DNA of 64,000 nt. It comes from Brachionus rotundiformis. Lineage: Eukaryota > Rotifera > Eurotatoria > Ploima > Brachionidae. A model generated the notes under the pieces. That model was not told where the DNA came from and did no database searches. It saw only the letters and a list, made by a program, of their open reading frames with translations. Each line of letters starts with the position of its first letter. Positions within the stretch are counted from its first letter, which is position 1. Made by a program: the position numbers and the translations under genes. The stretch is taken from the NCBI GenBank assembly GCA_016802295.1, contig JAESIW010000065.1, forward strand, positions 2,098,063 to 2,162,062, written 5' to 3'. This document shows positions 46,901 to 58,465 of this stretch, piece by piece.

Positions 46901-48830
46901 TATTTTTTACCAAAATAAAAACAGTCTAAATGCCACAGTACAAAAGAATAATAATAAAAAAACAGATTTTGTTCATAAATAATAGGCTTTTTAGTATTTT
47001 TTGTTGTAAAGAACATATTTAATAATTTTATTCAAAAATTTGTTTGACATAAGTTAAAATTTCAAATCATAAAGTTAATTAGAAGTGGACTTAGTTTTTT
47101 TTTTATTTTATACCGAGCAACCAATTCAAATGGTTAAAGCAAACTAAAAATTTGATTTTTAAAAGAAGAACTCTTAATAAAATAAAAGTTAGGGGCTTCA
47201 ACAAAAAGTTCAGACTTTATTTATAGTTATTTAATTAATCTTTTAATTTAAAATAAAATTTATGAATAAAATAAATAAATTAAGACCAAATTCAAAGATT
47301 ATGGCTGCAAAAAATGAAATTCAAATTTTAAAGTTTTTGTATTAAACATGTTTTTCGAGTTGATACAATTTGAAATAAAAACTTATTAATTAAGCATGAT
47401 AAAAATAGATAGAGTTTTTTTGTTGTTCTATAAGGTTTAAAATTGAGAAAGCGATATTTTGGTAAAAGTTTTAGAGATTGGTCATTAAAAGATTCTGTAT
47501 CAATTATTCAAATACTTAAGCTAAAAGAAAATATTTTTCGTATATCTTTGGGCAATTAAAGAAAAACCAACTTTCTCTTTAACAAAGCTTAAAATGAAAA
47601 TTTATTTTCTCCCTCAAATTCAAAAGGTGTCTTATATTTTTAACCTTTAATCGAAATAGTTGAAAATAAAGAAACCTTTTTTTATTTTAATTTTTAGCAG
47701 CGTTTAGGCAAAAAATTTCATACTAAATTCTAAACTAATAACAAAACTTTTTTATTGACTTTATTTTTTTAATAAATTTATTAACAAAATTAAAGACGAT
47801 CAGGAAGCAAGTAAATTTTCCCTATCAGGTAACCGACAGGTTTGTAATAGAATTTAAAGGTAAATATTGAGTTTTGAAATTAAATGTTTTACTATCGACT
47901 TGGCCGAGTTGGTATTATTTTAACTCTAAAATAGGATTATTAAAAAAATATTTTTGATGCCAAAACAAATAGGCATTTATCCAAGAAAAGAGTTTAGCAT
48001 ATTGACTCTTACAAAACAAACGCTTGTTCAGACCTTTGATAGTTATATCCTTGTTGTGAAGAAAAAAATTAATCAAAAATTTTAAATCAATAAATCATTT
48101 TAAAAACTCGTTTATCTTAATGAAAAACGCTTTAAATTTGTGAATAATAATTTGAATATGATAGATTTCTGGCAAGCTCTTATTATTCTAGATAAATTCT
48201 AGATACTTTTTTTAACATTATGGCAAGCTATTCATTTAGTAATTATATAATATTTGTATTAGATATATTCATTATTCAAATAATTAGTTTCTTTTTTTAT
48301 TTCTAGTTTACTCGCTTGCAAATTTATTGATTACTTTAGTTACTTAAGATTAACTCTCATTCCTGCTATCTTCAAGGCATTGATAACCGAATTTGTTTTG
48401 GTTATATTTTAATAAATAATCTTAAATTAAAAAGCAATTTTTTGGCTATACACTTGGGCTTCTTTTTTTTATGTGGGCTTTTTGTTCTAGGTAATTTGCT
48501 GAACTAACCTTTTTGAAATGATTAGACATGCTTTTAGTTAAAAATGAACTCTTTAAATTGATCGAAAACTTTATTTGTTTTTTTATATTTCCTTCGAGGC
48601 TTTTGATGCTCTATTTTACCATAAAGATTCTATTTTTTAGAAAAGATAGAGTCAAATAAGCGTAATTTTATTGATAAGAATGAATATTTCGATAAATAAT
48701 TTGACATTGTATAATAATTTATCTCGTATAAATGACAACTTAATAAGCTGTCAATTATTTTAATTTGGTTTTATAATTTAATTTAGTTAAATCTAAATTT
48801 GGTTAAAAATTCTAGCAATAATAAAGAACA
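43969..48830. other. 4.9-kb gene-free stretch
   Basis: Extremely A/T-rich with only short chance frames (the longest ATG frame, at 44621, is 78 codons with no recognisable feature). I searched both strands for exons similar to flanking genes and found none. The region upstream of 48998 probably includes control sequences of the claudin-like gene. Confidence 0.5.
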
Positions 48831-48834
48831 AAAT

Positions 48835-49095
48835 TATATCAAAATTTTATTTATTTTCAACAATTGATTAAATCAATATTAAAAATATGGATCTTGTTAA
48901 TTTTAGATTTTTACCCATTTTGTTGTACAATGAAGCGTTTTTTAGGCTAGAAATTTGACCAGAAAAGAAATCAGGTAAATTAAAGATAATTGTGAAAAAT
49001 GGGCGCACCAACTGCAAAGCTCGAGACAGTGGTTATCATAAGTCCGTACAAAGTAAGTAGTGAATATTTATATTTACTGTAGCATCAAAATTAAA
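48835..49095 (+). repeat. Duplicated promoter/first-exon segment, copy 1
   Basis: About 260 bp matching 52030-52288 with only a few substitutions (for example CTTGTTAATTTT against CTTGATAATTTT). It spans about 165 bp upstream of the ATG, the whole 54-base first coding exon and about 40 bases of intron 1. Confidence 0.9.
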
Positions 49096-50288
49096 ATATT
49101 CCTGATTTAAATTAAACCTTAAGGTATTATCATTATTTTTCGTCATATTATCTATGCTATGTTTGTTCATAGCGACACCCTCGACTTTTTGGTTCCATGC
49201 TGACCGCTTAATAAGATACGGTTTGTGGCAAGAGTGTGTAGTCGAGCCAGTCCAAGAAAAATCTTTGACCAATTTAAGCTGCACTCTTAATAATAAAGGT
49301 ATATTGATGAGTTCTTTAAAAGTATAATAAACATGGTGCATGCAATAAGCTTCGGATATGAATATTTTAATTTTGATTTTAAACAAAAACTGCATATTTA
49401 AATTTTAATTTTGTTTTTTATTTTACTTTTTTTTTATTTATCAAAAGATAAATGCATTTATCTTTGCTTTACTTACATGTATTCTATTACTTGTTTGTTT
49501 GTTAACTGATAATTGGTTGACTTCCAGCGATGTGAAACAAGGTCTTTGGCGAAATTGTACTCTAGCAAGTAGCATCCCGAGTTTGGCATACAGCATTCGT
49601 TCAAGGGATTTTATTAACGATAATGATTTTTATATTTGCGTTCCTCTTAATATTTGTAAGTTTTGTTTTCCCACCAATTTTTGCATGGCTTGGTCTAACA
49701 CCCTACGTGGCAAACAAACTAATCTGTATCAAGCCCTAATTTCCTTTTTTAAGTATGGGTCCAGCTATGTGGCTCTTTTGTACTTGTTGCATTTTCTTGT
49801 ACAGTAATTGGCATAATTCTTATAATTACCGGACTAAGACACAAAAGTAGACAAGAGCGTAAAATGAAGCTATACGGAGCCGCCGGATTCGTGGCTGTTG
49901 TCGGAAGTACAAATCTTTTAGATAATATTAAAATTTAAAATATTTAAATTAAACTTTTGTTTTTGTTTCTAGTATTGTGTATACTGAGCGCACTTATTCT
50001 ATTTCCGGTTATGTTCATACGAGAAATGCATGAACGTGGCAAAGACAAATGGTATTTTGGTTGGTCCTATGGAGTCGCTTGGGGATCTTTTTTCTTTTTG
50101 ACAAGTGAATAAATTGATGATATCTAATTTAGATTATATTAAAATGATGTAATTCAGGTTCAGCTATATTGTTGATGTGTGATCGAAAGAGAGAAGAATT
50201 GTTTTACAAAGAAAGTTTGTATATAAACAATGATGATGAGGATATATTGGAAAATCAGGATGTCAAGATAAAAACTCTAAAACGATGA
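48999..50288 (+). CDS. PMP22/claudin-superfamily four-TM protein (TMEM47-like) with two alternative exons 2
   Basis: Tetraspan cell-junction-type protein. Exon 1 48999-49052 (MGAPTAKLETVVIISPYK, phase 0), exon 2b 49448-49655, exon 3 49754-49906, exon 4 49973-50104 and exon 5 50158-50288 close exactly to 225 residues. Exon 2b gives TM1 (FIFALLTCILLLVCLL) and extracellular loop 1 with the claudin-family W...GLW..C...C signature (NWLTSSDVKQGLWRNC). Exon 3 gives TM2 (SFVLVAFSCTVIGIILIITG) and the start of TM3, and exon 4 the rest of TM3 and YFGWSYGVAWGSFFFL (TM4). The FPVMFI and WSYGVAWG parts resemble TMEM47/VAB-9. A second exon, 2a at 49124-49298, has identical phases and encodes the same segment. 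Confidence 0.88.
49124..49298 (+). CDS. Alternative exon 2a of the claudin-like gene
   Basis: Flanked by ACCTTAAG and GGTATA splice signals, with start phase 0 and end phase 1, the same as exon 2b. It is open for 58 codons and encodes a hydrophobic TM1 (VLSLFFVILSMLCLFIA) and a loop with FWFHADRLIRYGLWQEC and a second Cys in NLSC, which is the W...GLW..C...C signature again. Including both exons would shift the frame after exon 2a, so they must be used one at a time. With exon 2a the product is 214 residues. Confidence 0.8.
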
Positions 50289-51540
50289 ATTTATCACACA
50301 AATCGGGTTCATTTTAAAGTTTTTGTTTTTTATTAGTTTATAAAATGTATCAACCGTTTAGCTCTTGATTTTTTTTTTCAAATAGTTTGAGTCAATAAAA
50401 TTTCTTATCTATATATTTTTAATTTAATTTAAACTCGTATTTAAATTGATTGAAAATTAGAAACAAAAAATTAAAAATAACCTTTTAAGACTAAGCTGAT
50501 AGATAAATAACTTAATTTTATTTATACTCTCATTAAAATGTATATATCTTAATAATTCAATTTAATTCAAATAGCATTATTTAGAAAAAGACAAAAAACT
50601 TTTCCAAAATTAAAGTTGGTCAAAATGGATACATGAACAAAAGAACGTATGAAAATCTCCTAGGCGACATAAGATAGGACAATTACCAATAACATGAATG
50701 TCGGCAACCACGAAAGAGCTAAAATGAAGATAAAGAAAAGGTAAAGGCAAAAGATCGACTTGAGAGGAAATCAAAAATGATGACCTTATGTTCCACAAAG
50801 AGCCTACAAACAAGAAAATTGTGTGGCTATTAAACAAGTTCTGTAGCCATTTTGTTTTACATTAGATATACAGTGGTGATTTGACACTAGGGTTCTTACT
50901 ATTTTTTATGTAAAATTACGCAAATTTACTAAACTTTTTACGAAAATTTTCGTAATTTTTGTAACGAAATTCGATAAAACGAAAGGGCCAAAAAAAGCCA
51001 ATTTTTGAAATTAATGCTTTTTAGCTTTAAGTAATTTTGCTAAAAAGCATTAATTTCAATTTTATATTTTATTCTTGATTACAAAAATAAAATTTTTTCG
51101 AAGAATTTTTTTTGTCTTATTAAAAGATCACATTAAAAGGTATTTAGTGAACAAGACCCAAATAAAACACGTATAATTCAGATAAGTATTAATTATATAG
51201 CACACTACTGATTTTAGGACGCCTAACATTTTGGTATCTAAATTTTTTTCAATTTTTTCATGTTTCAAATTAAGCTTTTATGATATCTAAACTATTTTAA
51301 ATAAATTTTAATAAATTCCCGTAAAACCATTCTAAGAAATCAGTACTAAAAAATTGAAAAAATTGAATTTCGAATTTTTTTGCCCTTTACCATAAAACTT
51401 TGGTAAACAATCAGATGATAAAGCTTGAGCTGAATCACCTCTTAATCTGCAATTCGCAACACGTTTTGAAAAATTATATCTTTGAGAACAATCTTGATCA
51501 CTTCTCTCTTTTTTTTAAAGATGTCCTCTAGATTGCCAAC
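50289..51540. other. Intergenic, with one perfect hairpin
   Basis: A/T-rich sequence after the claudin-like gene. The only clear structure is the 20-bp inverted repeat at 51006-51058. Confidence 0.5.
51006..51058. repeat. Perfect 20-bp inverted repeat with 13-base loop
   Basis: TGAAATTAATGCTTTTTAGC at 51006-51025 is mirrored exactly by GCTAAAAAGCATTAATTTCA at 51039-51058. It could form an RNA or DNA hairpin, or be the ends of a tiny MITE. Confidence 0.85.
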
Positions 51541-51790
51541 TGACGTATTGAATCTTGTTGATCACTTTAATCATTTGAATTAAGTTACCTCTCTTCAGCT
51601 AAATTGGTCAGATAAAGAAATTTTAGGCGTATTTTGGATTTTTAAAACCATTAATGGCACAAGCGGCTCTTCGTTTTAATTTCTATAGAATTTTTTTATC
51701 TTTTTGTAGATATGAGGACCTTAATTGAACAGTATACTCTAAAAGTGATCTTACTAGTAAAAGAGTAATTTAATCACCATCTGATTTCGA
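51540..51790 (-). mobile_element. Badly decayed non-LTR retrotransposon fragment
   Basis: On the minus strand, broken frames read LLVRSLLEYTVQL, KLKRRAACAINGFKN and KRGNLIQMIKVIN. This is the same block order as the jockey-like fragment at 43476-43868 (VRPHLEY, KVQIRATKL, RRERADLIEYFKI), with stops and shifts. Confidence 0.6.
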
Positions 51791-52029
51791 AACTTAAAAT
51801 CATTTTAAGTACATTTTAATGAATCAAGATTTCCAAATCGGTCAAAAAGTAATTATTTTGAAGCTTATTTCTACTAAAAATCATTATCTCGCATTATTCA
51901 AGTCATTAATATCATCTAAAAAATATTCCATTAATTATTCGAAAAAATTAGAATTAAAAAAAAATTTAAAACCTGAATTTATATAATTTATTATAACTAA
52001 AAACATTATAATTAAAATAAATCTTAGCT

Positions 52030-52288
52030 AAATCAAAATTTTATTTATTTTCAACAATTGATTAAATCAATATTAAAAATATGGATCTTGATAATTTTAG
52101 ATTTTTACCCATTTTGTTGTACAATGAAGCGCTTTTTAGGCTAGAAATTTGACCAGAAAAGAAATCAGGTAAATTAAAGATAATTGTGAAAAATGGGCGC
52201 ACCAACTGCAAAGCTTGAGACAGTGGTTATCATAAGTCCGTACAAAGTAAGTAGTGAATATTTATATTTACTGTAGCATCAAAATTAT
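52030..52288 (+). repeat. Duplicated promoter/first-exon segment, copy 2
   Basis: Second copy of 48835-49095, ending about 310 bp upstream of the CFAP58 ATG. It carries an intact 54-base exon (52193-52246) encoding the same MGAPTAKLETVVIISPYK and its GTAAGT donor, but no second exon of the claudin-like gene follows. The exon differs from copy 1 by one silent-looking change (CTC to CTT). Confidence 0.9.
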
Positions 52289-52596
52289 AGTATTCAAAAC
52301 CTGATTTACAAAACATTGGTGAGATTATGATTTTGGTAACGAAAGCAATAATTTTTTGAATAAAAGTAAGTATTGAAAAATTAGTGTTTATTAGAATCAA
52401 TAAATATTTTAATAACCTTTGAAAATTTATTTTTTCATTTCCTAATCTCTTCACGAAGAGGTAAAAAAATAAAAAAAAGGTTGCTTGGTTACCTTTTTTT
52501 TATAAACGATTATGCTTACTTTATACTGATAAACATATACAAAAATCCTTTTTCTTAAACCTTTTATTATTGAAGTATATTACCACTGGATAAAAA

Positions 52597-55314
52597 ATGT
52601 CTGAAGTAACCATTTAATTAACCATTTTAGCATCTAATTAAAACATTTGTTAGGAAAAAAAAGACGATTCAAAGCCGAAAATAGCTTTTGACGATTCATC
52701 TTTCCAACAATTGGAACAAGAATTTCAAGACGTATTGCAGGAATTGACAGGAGATAAAAGTCTGGAAAAATTCCGAGCTGAATATGAAAAGCTTCATAAA
52801 GCATTACTCAAAAGCCATGAGAGCGAGAAAAGGCTGATGCTCAAATGCCGCGAATTGAACGCAGATTTAGTTGCCAATGCAGCTAAAGTACAAACTGCGC
52901 TTAAATTAGGCCAAGAAGACCAGAACACAATAGCTACACTTCGCAAGGAATTGGAAAAAGTGTGGAAAATTTCCGATTCAAATGCCGAAAAAGAACAATC
53001 GGCAAAAGAAACTATTCAAAGTTTGAAACAAGAAATAGCCAATTTGACCAAGCTTGTTGAACAAGGTGCAGGATTGACAGTTGGTCAAGAGCAAAATGTA
53101 AATGAGTTGATGAAAAATAGAGACGAATTAATTGCTGAAAGAGACAAGCTTTTGGATGAATTGGTCAAGTTACGCTCTAATCTAGAAGACACTCAAACAA
53201 AAAATTTGGACTTGGAGCGCAAATTTGAGGAGGCAAGCCAGAACATAAACCAATTGGAAAATGACATAAACACACGCAAAATGGAAGCGCAACGAGAGCT
53301 CAGAAAGCGCGACAAAGTCGAGCGAGACCTTAAGGATGCTCGAAATTCACTTGAACAAAAACAAAATGAACTGAAAAATTTACAGCAATCTCTGGATAAG
53401 TCCAAAGCAGATATTTTAAAGCTAGAAACTCAGCAAAAAGAGCAAAAGGCGTTTTTAGACCGAACTTTAAAAGACTCGGATGTATTGACCACTCGTTTTG
53501 CCAAATTGCAACAAGACTTCGAAGCCCAGATCCACAACAACGAAGCCTTGGCTAATGAGAACGCACAAAAAGTCCATGAGCTTAAATCGCGTGAAGATGA
53601 AGTAAATGCGCTCAAGACAGACGCTGCCAAAATCAATAGATTAAAAGAAAACACACAGAAAAAGCTGAAAATTCTTGAGGACCAGAAATCCGAAGCCGAA
53701 AATGAGAAAGAATTACTTCGTAACACAATTTTGACATTGGAAAAAGAAATCGAACAGGCCAAAAAAGACCAGGAAAGAGACAAAAAAGCCATTGAGGAAT
53801 TGACCCGTGAAAGAGATCAATTGAACAAAAACTTGTCCAATGCGGCCAAAAATACTGAAAAGCAAGTCAATTTGATCAAGACCCATGACAGTACAATAAA
53901 GCACTTGGAACAAGAAATAGCCAATTACAAAGAAGAGGCGACCAAGCAGCGAAAGTTGATATTTCAGCTGGAAAAAGAAAGAGATAGATACATTAGTGAG
54001 GCAAGTGAGCTGACTCAGCGAGTCTTGCAGCACATGGAAGACATCAAAATAAAGGAAATGCAAATATTTGACTTTAAGAAAAAAATAGCCGAACAAGAGA
54101 CCAAGTACAAGCAACAGCAGAATTTGTATGAGGCAGTGCGAAGTGACCGAAATTTGTACAGTAAAAACTTGATCGAGCGCCAGGATGAAATAAACGAAAA
54201 TAGGCGTAAACTTAAGATAATGACACACCAAATTGATCAGCTGAAGGAAGAAATCCAGAATAAAGAGCAAGCATTGGTCAAGGAACATGCTGAATTGCAG
54301 CAAGTGCAGAAAGAAAGGGAGCATTTGAGAGCCGAATTGGCTCGCATGAAGGCCGAGAGCCAGGAAACAAAGGGATTTTTGGAGGCACAGCAAGCCGAGG
54401 AGAGAAAATTGCTAAAGATAATTCAAGAAGCCGACTCCGAGCGCCTTAGACAAAAGAAACAATTGGAGCAGGTTATTCAAGAGAGGGATATATTGGGAAC
54501 TCAGTTGGTAAGACGAAACGACGAATTGGCTTTGTTGTATGAGAAAATTAAAATTCAACAATCTACATTGAACAAAGGTGAGATTCAGTACAAGGCCAGA
54601 ATTGAGGATTTGAGAATTTTGAAGCTGGAGATAAAGAGATTGAGAAGAGAGAAGAAAATATTGAATGTTAAGGTGGCTAATGTTGACGATTTGAGCAAAG
54701 AGATTTACCATGTTCAGAGGGAGTTGTTGCGCGAGAGGACCAGGTGTAGGGCTCTCGAAGAGGAATTGGAAAATCCGATGAATGTGCACAGATGGCGCAA
54801 ACTTGAAGGAAGCGATCCGAGCACTTACGAATTGATACAAAAGATTCAAGCCTTACAGAAGAGATTAATTGCCAAAACTGAGGAAGTTGTCCAAAAAGAG
54901 CTCTTGATTCAGGAAAAAGAAAAGTTGTACACAGAATTGAAGCATATACTGGCCCGTCAGCCTGGACCAGAGGTTGCCGAACAGCTGTCAATTTATCAAC
55001 AGACTCTTAAGCAAAAAACCAAGCAAATGAAATCGCTCGCTTCAGAGCTAAATATGTACGAAAGTCAAATTAGTGAATATAAATTTGAAATAGATAAATT
55101 GAACAAAGAATTAAGTGATGTTAAAAATAAGTATTTCTTGCAGAAAAAGAAGGAACATTTGATTAAAGAAAAAGAAAAATTGGAAGCAGCTGGAGCGCCT
55201 GGTGGTCCAATACCAGCGCCAGGAATCGCCCCTAATCGTAACGTAAATGAAAATGTAAAGTTTATAGGTGGTGGGTTTAGTTTAAAGGCTCCAGTTGCCA
55301 AGGCAAATGCTTAA
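52597..55314 (+). CDS. CFAP58: Cilia- and flagella-associated protein 58
   Basis: Long coiled-coil protein of axonemes and centrosome, needed for sperm flagella in mammals. A 9-base first coding exon (52597-52605, Met-Ser-Glu) joins 52654-55314 in phase 0, so the protein starts MSEEKKDDSKPKIAFDDSSF, much like human MAEEKGG. The 889 residues (human 872) are almost entirely coiled coil and track human CFAP58 throughout: LSGDKSLEKFR-type start, KCRELNADLV, NLTKLVEQGAGL, QNLYEAVRSDRNLYSKNL, LVRRNDELALLYEKIKIQQS, EELENPMNVHRWRKLE and LARQPGPEVAEQL. The large exon is intronless. Upstream lies the orphan first exon copied from the claudin-like gene, whose donor phase would also fit exon 2. Confidence 0.97.
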
Positions 55315-57019
55315 TTACTATTTTTTTTAGGACTAAACAGTTTGTTTGTTTGATTTTTTGAGAAATTTATTTTAATTTTATTTTTTCTAATCAGCAAAAT
55401 AAAAAAATTAAATTATTTAATTTTAAAAAATTTATTTATTTTTTTTTAATTTGTTTACTTATATCATTACTGCATTGAAAATGATATTTGAATATTTTTA
55501 TTTAAAAATTTTTATTTTAATTGAGACGGTCCTAGTTTTATTTAAATAATTAGAAACCAATAATTTAGCAGTAGTTTGCTTTTATATTATATGTGGAAAT
55601 ATTTGAAAAGACGAATAAATATTTTTTATTTATACTAAAGAGAACGTCAATTAATTAAGAAATTAAGGAATCAATATAGTCAAAATTTGACTTTAGTATT
55701 TTATCAGAAAAATTATAACATTAGTAAAATTGATAATTTCATATCGGTTAATAATTTTAAAAAGTTGGATTAAGCTCCCCTCATCTGTCCTATTTTATAT
55801 TGAGTTCATCACATGTTAAAAAAGAAAGATTACCCAAACATGTCCAGTCTTTTCGAGTATTCAAATTTTCCAAGTGAAGGAATCATTTTTTTTATTGCTC
55901 TTAGGCATTTTTTTATTTCAGAAATGGACACCATATACTTATGGAAAATTCTTAACCAGGTCTATCCAGTGCTGTATAGAGTATTTTCAAGGTATCAATG
56001 CTTAAATTCCTGAGACTTTTTAACCATACCCGACTTGGGAAATATTTTTAGGCTTGGTTAGTCCACTTTGAATATAAATATCTAAATCGTTTTCAAAAAC
56101 TGTTTTTAATAAATTCTCTGTACCGTATCTGCTTAAAATGGTAAAGTTAGGTAATAGGATCTCTTAAACCATCATGCATTTCACTGTATTTTTCGATATT
56201 ATAATCCAAAGACTAAGTAAGTGACCAGTGAGTGGTTATATTTTTATCAGTTTCCACCTCGCGAGTTTACATACATTTACTTCTTGAATGAGACATCTCT
56301 GGTATCTTAGGTTTATGGGGGATGTCTTTATTATTTGAAGGAATTAATTGTTTTGATCAGGTGGTGTTGACGCTTCTGGTCTGTAATTAATTATATGCCA
56401 TTTATTGTTCTGCTTCATCCGATTTCTCTTCAAAAGACTTAAATTTTCCTAAGGAAAAAGTCTCTCACATATATTCTCACTAGTCTTATTTCCATTTTTT
56501 TTGGTTCTGGATGCATTCCATTCTGTTATCAGAAAGCTGATAACTGAACTCTTTTAAAAAGTTCTGTCGGTTGTTAATAATTCTAATTTGGTACTTAACT
56601 TAAGCCAGACCAAATTTAAAAATGAAATCAATTAATTTAAAACAAGTTTCCAAATCAAAACATTCAAGCTTATTTATACAATATTCTAGCATATGAAGGT
56701 AAATTTTTTGTAACTATGTCTATAATTTTTTAATTTACTCTTTATTTTTAATATTCTTATATTTATAATTAATAACAAATTTAATAAATGTTCCAGTATT
56801 GTAAAAATTCAATCTATTGGTATAAATGTAAAAGCTAAAAGTAATACGTTTAGTTTATTTTTGGTAAAATTAATATTAAATTTTATTCGTAAACTCAAAT
56901 TAAAATAACATTTTGCACATTTTTTTAGGCTGAGCTTATAACTTTTGTTAAAAATTAGGAATTATTTATAATAATTTCAAATATTTTAATTTTAATTAAA
57001 TATTTTACTATAGTTGAAT
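55315..57019. other. Intergenic between CFAP58 and SIRT2
   Basis: 1.7 kb, somewhat less A/T-extreme at 55770-56560. A 66-codon ATG frame at 55813 has no recognisable feature. No gene is supported. Confidence 0.5.
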
Positions 57020-57952
57020 ATGAGCAGCATTGATACCGATGATTTGGACAACTCTATTCAAAAATTATCATTAAATGAAAATGTTCAGGAAGATAAATTT
57101 AAAGACTTAAGAAAATTGGAAAGCCTTGACTTGGTCGGCTTTGCCAACTATATGAAAAATTGTTCTAACATTATTTTTATGAATGGTGCGGGTATTAGCA
57201 CTTCAGCCGGTATACCAGACTTTCGAAGTCCTGGTACAGGACTATACGACAATTTACAAAAATATGATTTACCAAGTCCGCAGTCTATTTTTGAGCTTGA
57301 TTATTTCGTGAAAAACCCTGAACCTTTTTTTACGCTGAGCAAGGAATTGATGCCGTCAAATTTTAAGCCAACAATTACTCACTTTTTCCAAAGACTTCTA
57401 GTAAATAAAAACATGGTGCGCAAAATTTATACTCAAAATATTGACAATTTAGAGCTAATGGCTGGTATCCCAAATGACAAAATAATTCATGCTCATGGTT
57501 CATTTAGGACTGGTCATTGTTTAGAATGTAAATATGAATATTCAATGCAATGGATGAGAGAAAAATTAACTACAGAAAATATTTTATATTGTGAAAATGA
57601 TGAATGTTCTAGCGGAATTGTTAAGCCTGATATTATCTTTTTTGGCGAATTATTGCCAGAAGAATTTATGAACTTTCGATCAGATTTTTCCGAATGTGAT
57701 TGTTTGATAGTTATGGGAACTAGCTTAAAAGTTGCTCCATTCTCTAGGCTTCCACTAGCTGTAAAAGATGACTGTCCAAAGTTGCTCATTAACCGCGATT
57801 TAGTCGGAGAATGGGAACAACATGTTGGTAATTCGGACAAAAATTACCGATTTGTGGCAGAGTTAAATGAATGTGATGCTGCATGTTTAAAATTGGCAGC
57901 ATTGCTGAATTTAGATAAAGAATTAGATGAGCTAATCAATCAAAGAATTTAA
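57020..57952 (+). CDS. SIRT2: NAD-dependent deacetylase, SIRT2 type
   Basis: Class I sirtuin removing acetyl groups from tubulin and histones. 310 residues in a single exon starting MSSIDTDDLDN. All motifs are intact: NAD-binding GAGISTSAGIPDFRSPGTGL, YTQNIDNLE, catalytic His in IHAHGSF, zinc ligands CLEC and CENDEC, KPDIIFFGELLP, and the GTSLKVAPFSRLP segment typical of the SIRT2/Hst2 group. The short N-terminal LQKLSLNE-like stretch resembles the vertebrate SIRT2 nuclear-export region. A TTACTATAG acceptor-like site ends 6 bases before the ATG. The nearby CFAP58 and the known activity of SIRT2 on axonemal tubulin are only suggestive together. Confidence 0.96.
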   Translation: MSSIDTDDLDNSIQKLSLNENVQEDKFKDLRKLESLDLVGFANYMKNCSNIIFMNGAGISTSAGIPDFRSPGTGLYDNLQKYDLPSPQSIFELDYFVKNPEPFFTLSKELMPSNFKPTITHFFQRLLVNKNMVRKIYTQNIDNLELMAGIPNDKIIHAHGSFRTGHCLECKYEYSMQWMREKLTTENILYCENDECSSGIVKPDIIFFGELLPEEFMNFRSDFSECDCLIVMGTSLKVAPFSRLPLAVKDDCPKLLINRDLVGEWEQHVGNSDKNYRFVAELNECDAACLKLAALLNLDKELDELINQRI

Positions 57953-58465
57953 TTTTTTAAAATAAATTTTCAATTAGTCTAAATTTTTTCCTTCCAATTT
58001 TTAAAATAATCTTATTTTTTTATAAATGATAAATTATTTAAATTAATTAAATGTGATTCTTCAGAGATTTAACTCTTTCCAAAAGTTAAAGACAATTGAA
58101 GACTGCTTCTGTATACCGTATTCCTTCATTCTATTATGCTGCAACAATAGCTAACATACTCTTTTAGATCCTGAACGAGAGAATAAAGTATTGTGGTATT
58201 ATACAAAATTGGATATTGTTTGATTTGATTGATATTGTCTAAATGCCGTTTCAAGTGGTAAAATCAAAACTCTTAATAAAGATAACAGGTTAATTAAAAT
58301 TAGCATTAATGGTTCGAGACTTCAATAAAAAAGAATTAATGAAAATAAGCCTTCTTTGACATAAAATTTCTTAAGAGAAACTATGGTATTCCATAAGGTT
58401 GGGTATTCAAGAAAGTTTATTTAAGAAAAAAATTAAAAATTAAAAATAATTCTTAGTTTAAAATT
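57953..58465. other. Convergent intergenic region
   Basis: About 510 bp between the SIRT2 and GRHPR stops, expected to hold both 3' UTRs. Nothing else is seen. Confidence 0.5.

Noticed and set aside
49036..49395. Minus-strand frame sharing a C-terminus with one at 52230-52454
   Set aside because: The shared end only reflects the duplicated DNA segment; the plus strand carries real exons there.
53193..54991. Several minus-strand frames of 70-226 codons
   Set aside because: They are antisense shadows of the CFAP58 exon, rich in Phe, Ser and Leu as expected from reversed coiled-coil codons.
55813..56013. 66-codon ATG frame between CFAP58 and SIRT2
   Set aside because: No recognisable domain, and no splice continuation or conserved motif.
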